Made by a program: the position numbers and the translations under genes. From Streptomyces spirodelae (lineage in GTDB: Bacteria; Actinomycetota; Actinomycetes; Streptomycetales; Streptomycetaceae): 64,000 nt of DNA. The DNA is taken from NCBI RefSeq assembly GCF_017676385.1, contig NZ_JAFFZN010000003.1, positions 62,001 to 126,000 of the forward strand, read 5' to 3'. Under the pieces are notes generated by a model. That model had not been told where the DNA came from and did no database searches. It saw only the letters and a program-made list of their open reading frames with translations. Shown piece after piece: positions 42,302 to 50,638 of the stretch. Every line of letters begins with the position of its first letter. Position 1 is the stretch's first letter.

Positions 42302-42982
42302 ATGAGCATCGAACCCCAGCACCCGCAGCACTCCCCGCCCAGCGCCACGGTCCTGCGTCTCGGCCGCAGCAAGCTGTGGACGGCAGTGTGGGGGGCGACC
42401 GTCCTGCTCTCCGTCTTCGCCCTTCTCCTGTTCGGCACAGTCTTTCTCCTGGCCAGGACAGGAGGGCAGGGTGCCGAGCCCGGCCACTTCGTCCTCCTCG
42501 CCCTGGAGCTGCTCATCGGGCCGTTCGGGGTGTACGTGTTCGTGAACGGGTGGCGGGCCCGTCATCAGGTGCTGGTGGTGGACGCGGCGGGTGTGTGGTG
42601 GCGCGACGAACCGGGTTCGGTCCTCATACCGTGGCAGTCACTGGCCGCGGCCGGGATCTGGCACAGCAAGAGCGGCCGGGCGCACGCCTACACCCTGGAG
42701 CTCCTCCCCCGGGACGCCATCGACCGCGACCACCCGCTGCTGTGGCCCCTCGTCCGCGAGGAAGCCCCCGTCGTGCACGCCGCGATGCACCTTCCGCCCG
42801 GGCTGCCCCCGATGCGCTACCGGATACCCCTCACCTGGCGGCACAGTGAGGTGAGCAGCGCCGTGAGGACGTACGCGCCGCACCTGTGGTTCGGCGAGGT
42901 CAGGCGCCCCCCGGGCCATTTGGACAACCCGGACCGCCGAGGTCACCGGCGCCGCACCCGCAGCCGAGGCCCAGCGGACTAG
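42302..42982 (+). CDS. Two-helix membrane protein of unknown function
   Basis: This 226-residue protein has two hydrophobic helices near residues 30-52 and 64-82, followed by a domain with a WWRDEPGSVLIPWQSLAAAGI segment. Such segments occur in PH-like domains of small actinobacterial membrane proteins. The C-terminus is Arg-rich. I do not recognise a named family. It overlaps the convergent HAD gene by four bases. Confidence 0.7.
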   Translation: MSIEPQHPQHSPPSATVLRLGRSKLWTAVWGATVLLSVFALLLFGTVFLLARTGGQGAEPGHFVLLALELLIGPFGVYVFVNGWRARHQVLVVDAAGVWWRDEPGSVLIPWQSLAAAGIWHSKSGRAHAYTLELLPRDAIDRDHPLLWPLVREEAPVVHAAMHLPPGLPPMRYRIPLTWRHSEVSSAVRTYAPHLWFGEVRRPPGHLDNPDRRGHRRRTRSRGPAD

Positions 42983-43734
42983 GTCGCGCCCTCGAAGGAC
43001 AGCGGGAGTGCCCGCAGATCGACGTCCCTCAGGGAGCGCAGCAGGAGGGTGCCCGGGGCCTCCTGGATGCCGTCCACGGTGGGTACGGCGACCACCCGGC
43101 AGCCCGCGGCACGTGCCGAGGCGGCGCCGGTGGGGGTGTCCTCCAGGGCCAGGCACGCCGTCGCGGGGACGCCCAGGAGGCGTGCAGCGGCCAGGTACGG
43201 GTCCGGGTGCGGTTTGCCGCGCGGGGTCTCGCCGTGGGCGACCGAGCAGGTGAAGCGGTGCGGCCCCAGGGTGGCCAGTACCAGGTCGGCGATGGGCCGC
43301 TCGGAGGCCGTGACAAGTGCCACAGGGACGCCCAGCCGCCGCGCGCTGTCGAGCAGCGCGAGCGCCCCGGGCTGCACCGTCACCCCGGCGCGGACCCGCG
43401 CCGTGAAGGAGGCGTCCAGCCGGTCCCTGGCCGCGTGGGCGGCCAGCCCGGACCTGCGGGCTACCAGCTCGGCCGCGCCGTCCAGCGGCAGCCCGGCGAA
43501 GGGCGCGAGCGCGGTCTCGTCGGCGGCCGCGCCGTGCTCGGCCAGCAGCTCGGCCAGCGTCGCCAGCCAGTCGCGTTCGGTGTCGACCAGGGTGCCGTCC
43601 ATGTCGCAGAGCAGCGCGGCGGGCAGCGAGGACGCGCCCTCGGGCCGGATGCCGGGCGTCGGCGAGGGGGTCGGGGCCGACGAGGGCGACGGCGACGGTG
43701 AGGGGGACGAGGGCGAGGGCAGGGGGGTGGGCAA
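42979..43734 (-). CDS. HAD-family phosphatase
   Basis: This 251-residue hydrolase has motif I LLCDMDGTLVDTE (Asp nucleophile near residue 44), a helical cap, motif II VTASERP, and the late acidic motif ACLALEDTPTGAASARAAG. It resembles beta-phosphoglucomutase-like and sugar-phosphate phosphatases. The first 35 residues are a Pro/Ser repeat tail, unusual for a cytoplasmic enzyme. It is 51 bp downstream of a GntR gene in the same direction, and divergent from an ABC importer. A role in removing phosphate from an imported compound is inferred. Confidence 0.85.
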   Translation of the reverse strand: MPTPLPSPSSPSPSPSPSSAPTPSPTPGIRPEGASSLPAALLCDMDGTLVDTERDWLATLAELLAEHGAAADETALAPFAGLPLDGAAELVARRSGLAAHAARDRLDASFTARVRAGVTVQPGALALLDSARRLGVPVALVTASERPIADLVLATLGPHRFTCSVAHGETPRGKPHPDPYLAAARLLGVPATACLALEDTPTGAASARAAGCRVVAVPTVDGIQEAPGTLLLRSLRDVDLRALPLSFEGAT

Positions 43735-43785
43735 TGCGGGCTCGTACTTTCGTCGGTGGGTGGGTGCAGCGCGGGCGGCGGCCGC

Positions 43786-44529
43786 TCACGCGCGGGTGCG
43801 CGCCAGCGGGTTGGTCTGGGTGGAGTTGCGGACGGTGAAGACGACGGAGCCGGGCCGGTAGCGGTCGTCGGAGGTCTCCACGGGGCGGCCGTCGGCCGTG
43901 GTGGTCGTACGCCGTACGCGCAGCAGCGGGCTGCCCCGGCGTACCCGCAGGTGCTCGGCGTCGGCCGTACCGGCGGCCACGGCGTCGATGTGGTGCTCGC
44001 CGTGTGCGAAGACGAGCCCGGTGTCGTCGTAGAGCCGCTGGGTGACGGACTCGCAGTCGGCCGGCAGCGCCTCGACGGCGGTCCCGATCCACTCGGCGTA
44101 GACGGTGCGCTCCAGCAGCACCGGCTCCTCGTCGAGGGTGCGCACCCGCAGCACCCGCAGCACCGGGGAGCCGTGCCGCACCTGCAGCAGTCCGGCCTCC
44201 TCGGCGCGCGCCGGGTCCCAGGATGCCGAGACCACCAGTCCGCCCGCCGTACGGCCGCCCGCGCGGGCCCACTGGGCGAAGCTGCGCAGCTCGGTGAAGC
44301 TCTGGCTGGGCGTGGTCGACAGGACGACGCGGCGTGCGCCCTGCCGGGAGCCGATGAGGCCCTCGGCCAGCAGCGCGGAGACGGCCTGTCGCACGGTGCC
44401 GCGTGAGGCGCCGTGCGCGGTGGCGAGTTCGGCCTCGGAGGGGAGGGTGGCCCCGACCGGATAGTGCCCCTCGGCGATGGCGCGGCGCAGCTCGTCGGCG
44501 ATCCGCTCGTGGCGGGCGGGCTCGGGCAT
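43786..44529 (-). CDS. GntR-family regulator with UTRA domain
   Basis: This 247-residue protein has the GntR winged helix (RIADELRRAIAEGHYPVGATLPSEAEL, SRGTVRQAVSALLAEGLI) and a UTRA ligand domain (from about 85, with SPVLRVLRVRTLDEEPVLLERTVY split across it). HutC-subfamily members often sense small phosphorylated or amino compounds. It is divergent from the ABC importer and is its most likely regulator. Confidence 0.9.
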   Translation of the reverse strand: MPEPARHERIADELRRAIAEGHYPVGATLPSEAELATAHGASRGTVRQAVSALLAEGLIGSRQGARRVVLSTTPSQSFTELRSFAQWARAGGRTAGGLVVSASWDPARAEEAGLLQVRHGSPVLRVLRVRTLDEEPVLLERTVYAEWIGTAVEALPADCESVTQRLYDDTGLVFAHGEHHIDAVAAGTADAEHLRVRRGSPLLRVRRTTTTADGRPVETSDDRYRPGSVVFTVRNSTQTNPLARTRA

Positions 44530-44588
44530 GGGGCGGCTCCTCGAAGTGCTGCGCTACGGCTGCGCGGGCTCCGCCCGATCATGCCATC

Positions 44589-44608
44589 TGTGCGCAGCGG
44601 TGCGCACA
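44589..44608. promoter_or_regulatory. Inverted repeat in the GntR-importer spacer
   Basis: TGTGCGC-AGCGGT-GCGCACA lies 60 bp before the GntR start in the 269-bp divergent spacer. It is a candidate GntR operator. A second AT-rich stretch with TTGTCCATACAGGTGA (about 44757-44772), nearer the importer, resembles HutC-type sites. Confidence 0.45.
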
Positions 44609-44798
44609 CTCGGCAGCCCGGTCGGTTACTTGTATCCACGGTGAACATCGCTAAACCTGTTCGCAAATAACGCTTTGAGCTGGGCATTTGAGCGGTCTCC
44701 CGGCTTTGCGGCACCGGCTGGGTGCTGTTAGCTTGCCCTGGCTCAATGAATCGAGCTTGTCCATACAGGTGACGGGCGCGAACCCCAGGAGTAGACAC

Positions 44799-45977
44799 GT
44801 GAAGGCAGACCATCACAGCCGTCGGAGCCGCCGGAGTCACCGGAGTCACCGGAGCCGCCTGCTGGCCGCGGCAGCAGCGGCCGTCACCCTCTCCGCCGTG
44901 GCCACCGGCTGCGGTTCCGCCCCCGCACAGGGCTCCGACAGCAAGGCCGGCAAGGCCCGCTCGGCCGCGGACCTCGGCGGTATGGACAAGCTGGTGGCGG
45001 CGGCGAAGAAGGAGGGCGAGCTCAACGTCTACGCCCTCGCGCCGACCTGGGCCAACTACGGCCAGATGATCAAAACCTTCGAGAAGAAGTACGGCATCGA
45101 GGTCCACAACGAGGACCCCGGCGGCAGCAGCCAGGGCGCGCTGAACGCCGCCGCCAAGCGCAAGGGCCAGGACCGCGCCGTCGACGCCCTCGACCTGGGC
45201 ACCGCGTTCATGCAGCAGGCCAAGGCCAAGAAGCTGCTCGCGCCCTACAAGGTCAAGGGCTGGGACGCGATCCCCGACACGCAGAAGCAGCCCGACGGCT
45301 CCTTCATGAACAACTACGGCGGCTACATCTCCATCGGCTGCGACGCCAAGGCCGTCAAGGTGTGTCCCAAGTCCTTCAAGGACCTGCTCGATCCGCGGTA
45401 CAAGAACAAGGTCGCCCTCAACGGCAACCCCACCGAGTCCTCCTCGGCCTTCTCCTCCGTCATCGCCGCCTCGCTCGCCAACGGCGGCGGCTTCGACGAC
45501 GTCAAGCCGGGCCTCGACTTCTTCAAGAAGCTGAAGAAGGCCGGCAACTACGTGCCCGTCGAGTCCACCAAGGCCACGATCCAGAAGGGCGAGACGCCCA
45601 TCTCGATCGACTGGGACTACCTCAACCTCGGCTATGGCGAGGAACTGAAGTCCAAGGGCGTCGACTGGAAGGTCAACGTGCCCGAGGACGGCCAGTACTC
45701 GCAGTACTACAACCAGGGCGTCAACAAGTACGCCCCCCACCCGGCCGCGGCCCGGCTGTGGCTGGAGTTCCTCTACAGCCCCGAAGGCCAGAACATCTGG
45801 CTCAAGGGCTACTCGCGACCCGCGCTGCTGGAGAAGATGACCAAGGACGGCACCGCCGACAAGAAGGCGGCGGCCAAGCTCCCCGAGGTCGACGGCACCC
45901 CGAAGTTCCCCACCCCGGCGCAGGAGGCCAAGGCACAGAAGGTCATCAGCGAGGGCTGGGGCGCGGCGGTCAGCTGA
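44799..45977 (+). CDS. ABC importer solute-binding lipoprotein (spermidine/iron/phosphonate cluster)
   Basis: This 392-residue protein starts at GTG 44799 with AGGAG just upstream. It has a His/Ser/Arg-rich signal peptide and a lipobox VATGC. The mature part (LVAAAKKEGELNVYALAPTW, DALDLGTAFMQQAKAKK, WLEFLYSPEGQNIWLKGYSRP) is a type II periplasmic-binding fold of the Fe/thiamine/polyamine/aminoethylphosphonate cluster. It heads a four-gene operon with two permeases and an ATPase, and a HAD phosphatase and GntR are divergent. A phosphorylated or phosphonate substrate is inferred only from that context. Confidence 0.85.
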   Translation: MKADHHSRRSRRSHRSHRSRLLAAAAAAVTLSAVATGCGSAPAQGSDSKAGKARSAADLGGMDKLVAAAKKEGELNVYALAPTWANYGQMIKTFEKKYGIEVHNEDPGGSSQGALNAAAKRKGQDRAVDALDLGTAFMQQAKAKKLLAPYKVKGWDAIPDTQKQPDGSFMNNYGGYISIGCDAKAVKVCPKSFKDLLDPRYKNKVALNGNPTESSSAFSSVIAASLANGGGFDDVKPGLDFFKKLKKAGNYVPVESTKATIQKGETPISIDWDYLNLGYGEELKSKGVDWKVNVPEDGQYSQYYNQGVNKYAPHPAAARLWLEFLYSPEGQNIWLKGYSRPALLEKMTKDGTADKKAAAKLPEVDGTPKFPTPAQEAKAQKVISEGWGAAVS

Positions 45978-46918
45978 TGGCTGTGACGTCCCAAGCGCCG
46001 GCCCGGGACGGCGCCACCGCAACGGAAGAACAGCCGCAGCCCGCGCCGTCGGTGACCCGGCGCCGCGCGGGCCGCGGCGCGCCGCGCCGGCACTGGCCCG
46101 CCGTCGTACCGTTCTTCGCCTTCATGGCCGTCTGCTTCGGCCTGCCCGCCTGCACGCTGGCCTACAACGCGTTCACCGTCATCGACCCCGCGACCGGCGC
46201 GAGCCACTACAGCATCGACAACGTGCGGCACTCGCTCACCGGCGCATACGCCACAGGGCTGGCGGGCAGCGTGAAACTCTCGCTGCTCAGCGCCGTACTG
46301 GCCACCGTCCTGGGCACCGTCATCGCGCAGGCGCTGCTGGGAGCGCGGAGCGGCGCGCTGCGCAAGGCCGTCGTCTCCGCCTCCGGCGTCTTCGCCAACT
46401 TCAGCGGCGCACCGCTCGCCTTCGCCTTCATCGCCACCCTCGGCACGACGGGAACGGTGACGCGGCTGCTGCACCTCAAGAGCACCGGCTTCAGCCTCTA
46501 CACCTTCACCGGACTGGTGCTGGCCTACCTCTACTTCATGGTGCCGCTGATGGTCGTCACCATCCTGCCCGCGCTGGACGGCATCCGGGCACAGTGGCGG
46601 GAGGCCGCCGCCTCCTGCGGTGCGACCAAGGCGCAGTTCTGGCGCCATGTGGGACTGCCCGTGCTGATGCCCTCGCTGCTGGGCGGCGCTGTGCTGATGT
46701 TCGGCACCGCCTTCGCCTCGCACGCCACCGCCGCTGTGATGACCGGCAGTTCGGTGCCGCTGATCACCATCCAGATCGCCAACGCGCTGTCCGGCAACGT
46801 CCTGGTCGGCCAGGAGAACCTGGCCCTGGCCATGAGCCTCAACATGGTGGTGATCGCGCTGCTCGTGATGGCCGTACAGATCCCGCTGCAACGACGGAGC
46901 AACCGATGGCTGGGCTGA
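45977..46918 (+). CDS. ABC importer permease 1 (PotB type)
   Basis: This 313-residue permease overlaps the binding-protein stop by one base (TGATG), indicating coupling. It has six helices. The EAA loop is REAAASCGATKAQFWRHVGLPVLMP. The N-terminus is a 40-residue cytoplasmic tail. It pairs with permease 2 downstream. Confidence 0.9.
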   Translation: MAVTSQAPARDGATATEEQPQPAPSVTRRRAGRGAPRRHWPAVVPFFAFMAVCFGLPACTLAYNAFTVIDPATGASHYSIDNVRHSLTGAYATGLAGSVKLSLLSAVLATVLGTVIAQALLGARSGALRKAVVSASGVFANFSGAPLAFAFIATLGTTGTVTRLLHLKSTGFSLYTFTGLVLAYLYFMVPLMVVTILPALDGIRAQWREAAASCGATKAQFWRHVGLPVLMPSLLGGAVLMFGTAFASHATAAVMTGSSVPLITIQIANALSGNVLVGQENLALAMSLNMVVIALLVMAVQIPLQRRSNRWLG

Positions 46919-47778
46919 CCGCTGTTTCGCGTACCGCTGTGCCGCGTACCGCGCGCAAGCGGCCGTACGGCAGCATCCTCGTGCTGCTGCTGGCCGCGCT
47001 CTACTTCCTCGTCCCCGTCGCCGCCTCGCTCTGGTTCACCGTCGACGACCCCGCCAAGGGCCTCACCTTCGGCGCCTACGCCAAGGGGCTGCGCGACGAC
47101 GGCATGGCCACCAGCCTCGGCCTGTCCGTACGGCTCGGCCTGGCCACCGTCGCACTCGGCCTGGCACTGATGGTGCCGACCATGGTCGTGGTCACCCTGC
47201 GGCTGCCCAGGCTGCGCCGGGTGGTCGAAGTGCTGTGCATGGTGCCGCTCATCGTGCCGCCGATCGCCCTCGTCGCGGGCGTCAGCACGGTGCTCTCCTG
47301 GGAGGACGACCTGCGCACCACCCCGCTGTGGGGCACCTTCCAGGCGCTGCACGACAAGAGCTTCCCGCTCGTGCTCGTCCTCGTCTACACCGTCATGTCG
47401 CTGCCGTTCCTCTACCGCTCGCTGGACGGCGGACTGCGCGCCGTCGACCTGAAGACCCTGGTGGAAGCCTCCCGCAGCCTCGGCGCCACCCGGCGGACCA
47501 CGCTGTGCCGCGTGGTGGTGCCCAACCTGCGGCCCGCCATCGTCAGCGGCTCCGTACTGAGCCTGGCGATGGTGCTGGGGGAGTTCACCGTGGCGAACGT
47601 GCTCGGCTTCGAACCGTTCTCCGTGTGGATGGTGCACGTGGGCGAGTACGAGGCCCAACTGTCCGTCGCCGCAGCCATGCTCAGCCTGCTCATCACCTGG
47701 GGGCTGCTGCTCCTGCTCACCAACCTCGCCGGCGGGCGGACGCGCGCCCGCGCCGACAGGAGGAAGCCGACCGTATGA
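46906..47778 (+). CDS. ABC importer permease 2 (PotC type)
   Basis: This 290-residue permease starts inside the last 13 bp of permease 1. It has six helices. The EAA loop is VEASRSLGATRRTTLCRVVVP, spanning the ATPase contact. The ATPase start overlaps its stop by four bases. Confidence 0.9.
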   Translation: MAGLTAVSRTAVPRTARKRPYGSILVLLLAALYFLVPVAASLWFTVDDPAKGLTFGAYAKGLRDDGMATSLGLSVRLGLATVALGLALMVPTMVVVTLRLPRLRRVVEVLCMVPLIVPPIALVAGVSTVLSWEDDLRTTPLWGTFQALHDKSFPLVLVLVYTVMSLPFLYRSLDGGLRAVDLKTLVEASRSLGATRRTTLCRVVVPNLRPAIVSGSVLSLAMVLGEFTVANVLGFEPFSVWMVHVGEYEAQLSVAAAMLSLLITWGLLLLLTNLAGGRTRARADRRKPTV

Positions 47779-48899
47779 CCACCACCGCTACGACCGCGAA
47801 GCAGGCGGGGACCACCTCCGTGGAACCGGCGTCAGCAGGCCCCGGCGCGGAAGGCGGCGTCGGGCTGCGGCTGCGCGGACTGCGGCGCTCCTTCGGCGCC
47901 ACCACCGCGCTCGACGGGCTCGACCTGGACATCGCCCCCGGCGAACTGGTCGCCTTGCTCGGCCCGTCCGGGTGCGGCAAGACGACGGCGCTGCGCATCA
48001 TCGCCGGATTCGAGACGGCCGATACGGGAGAACTCCTCATCGGCGGCGAGGACCTGACCGCCGTACCCGCCAACCGGCGCGACATCGGCATGGTCTTCCA
48101 GTCCTACAGCCTCTTCCCCACCATGACAGCGGCCGAGAACGTCGCCTACGGGCTGCGCGTGCGCAAGGTGCCCAAGGCGGAACGGGCGGCACGCGCCACC
48201 GAACTGCTGGAGCTGGTGGGGCTGCCCGGGCGCGAGAAGCACTACCCGCACCAGCTCTCCGGCGGCCAGCAGCAGCGCGTGGCGCTCGCCCGCGCGCTGG
48301 CCATCCGCCCCCGCATCCTGCTGCTGGACGAGCCGCTCTCAGCGCTCGACGCCAAGGTGCGGCTGCAACTCCGTGAGGAGATCCGCCGCCTCCAGCTGGA
48401 GCTGGGCATCACCACCGTCTTCGTCACCCACGACCAGGAAGAGGCCCTCTCGATGGCCGACCGCGTCGCGGTGATGAAGGAGGGCCGCCTGGAGCAGTGC
48501 GCCTCTCCCAGCGAGCTCTACGAGCGGCCCGCGACGCCGTTCGTCGCGGAGTTCGTCGGCACGATGAACCGGCTGCCGGGTGTCGTGTGTGAGGGCGGGA
48601 CCGTCGAGGTGCTGGGGCGGCGGGTGCCGGTGCACGGGGAGTGCCCTGGTGTCGGTTGCGAGGTCGATGTGCTGGTGCGGCCGGAGGGCCTGAGGGTGCG
48701 TACCGGTACGGACGGGGAGGGCGAGGCGGCGACCGTCCGCGTGGCCACCTTCCTGGGTGGCACCACCCGCCTCCTGGTGACCACCGACTCGGGCGCCGAG
48801 GCCAAGGTCGACCTGCCGAGTTGGGAGGCGGAGGCTCTGACGCCGGGAGCGCGCTGCACGCTCACCCCGCAAGAGCAGCCCGTACTGGTGGAGGACTGA
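47775..48899 (+). CDS. ABC importer ATPase (PotA type)
   Basis: This 374-residue ATPase has Walker A GPSGCGKTT (63-71), Q-loop, signature LSGGQQQRVALARAL, Walker B LLLDEPLSALD and the H-loop VTHDQEEALS. A TOBE-like C-terminal domain follows (from about 265). The start ATG overlaps the upstream stop. The set is a complete importer, unlike the sugar importer at 1765-5751. Confidence 0.93.
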   Translation: MTTTATTAKQAGTTSVEPASAGPGAEGGVGLRLRGLRRSFGATTALDGLDLDIAPGELVALLGPSGCGKTTALRIIAGFETADTGELLIGGEDLTAVPANRRDIGMVFQSYSLFPTMTAAENVAYGLRVRKVPKAERAARATELLELVGLPGREKHYPHQLSGGQQQRVALARALAIRPRILLLDEPLSALDAKVRLQLREEIRRLQLELGITTVFVTHDQEEALSMADRVAVMKEGRLEQCASPSELYERPATPFVAEFVGTMNRLPGVVCEGGTVEVLGRRVPVHGECPGVGCEVDVLVRPEGLRVRTGTDGEGEAATVRVATFLGGTTRLLVTTDSGAEAKVDLPSWEAEALTPGARCTLTPQEQPVLVED

Positions 48900-48909
48900 T
48901 CCCACGGGC

Positions 48910-48946
48910 CCGGGGAGGGGGCCGGCAAGCGCAGCCCCCTCCCCGG
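48910..48946. terminator. Bidirectional terminator between importer and murA
   Basis: Arms CGGGGAGGGGGC-type (48910-48922) and complement (48934-48946) pair between the convergent genes. A 23-bp direct repeat (CCTCCCCGGCCCTACGG core) follows and runs to the murA stop. Confidence 0.75.
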
Positions 48947-48971
48947 CCCTACGGACGGTCCCTCCCCGGCC

Positions 48972-50300
48972 CTACGGGCGGTCCACCTTCGCGCCGAGGT
49001 CGACCAGCTTCTGCTGGAAGTTCTCATAGCCCCGGTTGATCAGATCGATGCCGTGCACCCGGGACGTGCCCTGCGCGGCCAGCGCGGCGATCAGATACGA
49101 GAAGCCGCCGCGCAGGTCCGGAATGACCAGGTCGCTGCCCTGGAGCCTGGTCGGCCCGGAAACCACCGCCGAGTGCAGGAAGTTGCGCTGCCCGAAGCGG
49201 CACGGCATGCCGCCCAGGCACTCGCGGTAGAGCTGGATGTGCGCACCCATCTGGTTGAGCGCCGAGGTGAAACCGAGGCGCGACTCGTACACCGTCTCGT
49301 GCACGATCGACAGCCCCGACGCCTGCGTCAGCGCCACCACCAGCGGCTGCTGCCAGTCCGTCTGGAAGCCGGGGTGGACGTCCGTCTCCAGCGCGATGGC
49401 GTTCAGCGGGCCGCCCGGGTGCCAGAAGCGGATGCCCTCGTCGCCGATCTCGAACGCGCCCCCCACCTTCCGGAAGGTGTTCAGGAACGCGATCATCGAC
49501 TTCTGCTCGGCGCCGCGTACGAAAACGCTGCCCTCGGTGGCCAGCGCCGCGCTCGCCCAGGACGCGGCCTCCAGCCGGTCGGGCAGCGCACGGTGGGTGT
49601 AGCCGCCAAGCTTGTCGACGCCGGTGATGCGGATCGTACGGTCGGTGTCCATCGAGATGATCGCGCCCATTTTCTGCAGGACGCAGATCAGGTCCTCGAT
49701 CTCCGGTTCGACCGCGGCGTTCGACAGCTCGGTCACGCCCTCGGCCAGCACCGCCGTCAGCAGCACCTGCTCCGTCGAGCCGACCGACGGGTACGGCAGC
49801 CGTATCTTGGTGCCACGCAGCCGCTGCGGGGCCTCCAGGTACTGCCCGTCGGCGCGCTTCTCGATCGTCGCGCCGAACTTCCGCAGCACGTCGAAGTGGA
49901 AGTCCACCGGACGGCCGCCGATGTCACAGCCGCCCAGACCCGGGATGAAGGCGTGCCCGAGCCGGTGCAGCAGCGGCCCGCAGAACAGGATCGGGATACG
50001 CGAAGAACCCGCGTGCGCGTCGATGTCCGCGACGTTGGCGCTCTCCACGTGGGAGGGATCGAGCACCAGCTCGCCGGACTCGTCCCCGGTACGCACCGTG
50101 ACGCCGTGCAGTTGGAGCAGCCCGCGGACGACGCGGACATCGCGGATGTCCGGCACGTTGCGCAGTCGGCTCGGTTCACTGCCCAGCAGCGCGGCGACCA
50201 TGGCCTTGGGGACGAGGTTCTTCGCACCCCGGACACGGATCTCGCCCTCGAGCGGGGCGCCACCGTGGACGAGGAGTACGTCGGCTGGGCTGTCGGTCAT
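48972..50300 (-). CDS. murA: UDP-N-acetylglucosamine 1-carboxyvinyltransferase
   Basis: This 442-residue enzyme performs the first committed step of peptidoglycan synthesis, adding enolpyruvyl to UDP-GlcNAc. The substrate-binding RGAKNLVPK (Lys/Asn near residue 25) is present, and the catalytic loop GGCDIGGRPVDFH keeps the Cys (near 124) that is the fosfomycin target. The ATG at 50300 starts the conserved MTDSPADVLLVHGG; an open frame upstream is not conserved. Confidence 0.94.
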   Translation of the reverse strand: MTDSPADVLLVHGGAPLEGEIRVRGAKNLVPKAMVAALLGSEPSRLRNVPDIRDVRVVRGLLQLHGVTVRTGDESGELVLDPSHVESANVADIDAHAGSSRIPILFCGPLLHRLGHAFIPGLGGCDIGGRPVDFHFDVLRKFGATIEKRADGQYLEAPQRLRGTKIRLPYPSVGSTEQVLLTAVLAEGVTELSNAAVEPEIEDLICVLQKMGAIISMDTDRTIRITGVDKLGGYTHRALPDRLEAASWASAALATEGSVFVRGAEQKSMIAFLNTFRKVGGAFEIGDEGIRFWHPGGPLNAIALETDVHPGFQTDWQQPLVVALTQASGLSIVHETVYESRLGFTSALNQMGAHIQLYRECLGGMPCRFGQRNFLHSAVVSGPTRLQGSDLVIPDLRGGFSYLIAALAAQGTSRVHGIDLINRGYENFQQKLVDLGAKVDRP

Positions 50301-50638
50301 GGATCTCCGCGATTCCGCGAGACGGGATGGGACAACAGGCAAGCGTAATGGCCCCGTCCGGTGCCTACCCAAGCCCGAGGGGGGTCGGTGACTGTCACAG
50401 GTCAGCAATAACACAGAGGGTGACTCGGATATCACCAGTCGTGGGGTGATAAGGGCCGGTTTCGCCCTGGGCGCCGTGCGATGGGTCACCGGTGGGAGGG
50501 CGCCGGGAGGTCGGTGGGCTGCTGATGGGCTGCCGGTGGCCTGCCGATGGGGCACCAGGGGGCCCGCGACCCGGTCAGCGGTGCCCTCGATCCGGCCATT
50601 GGGTCCCGTAAACGGCGCAGGTGCGGGATCATTGGCGT
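50301..50638. other. Divergent promoter region between murA and YqgE genes
   Basis: No gene is seen in these 338 bp. An AT-richer patch at 50400-50455, rare in this DNA, is the likely murA promoter. It contains the inverted repeat TATCACC-N8-GGTGATA at 50430-50451, a candidate operator. The YqgE-proximal part holds GGTGGGCTGCTGATGGG-type imperfect direct repeats. Confidence 0.5.
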
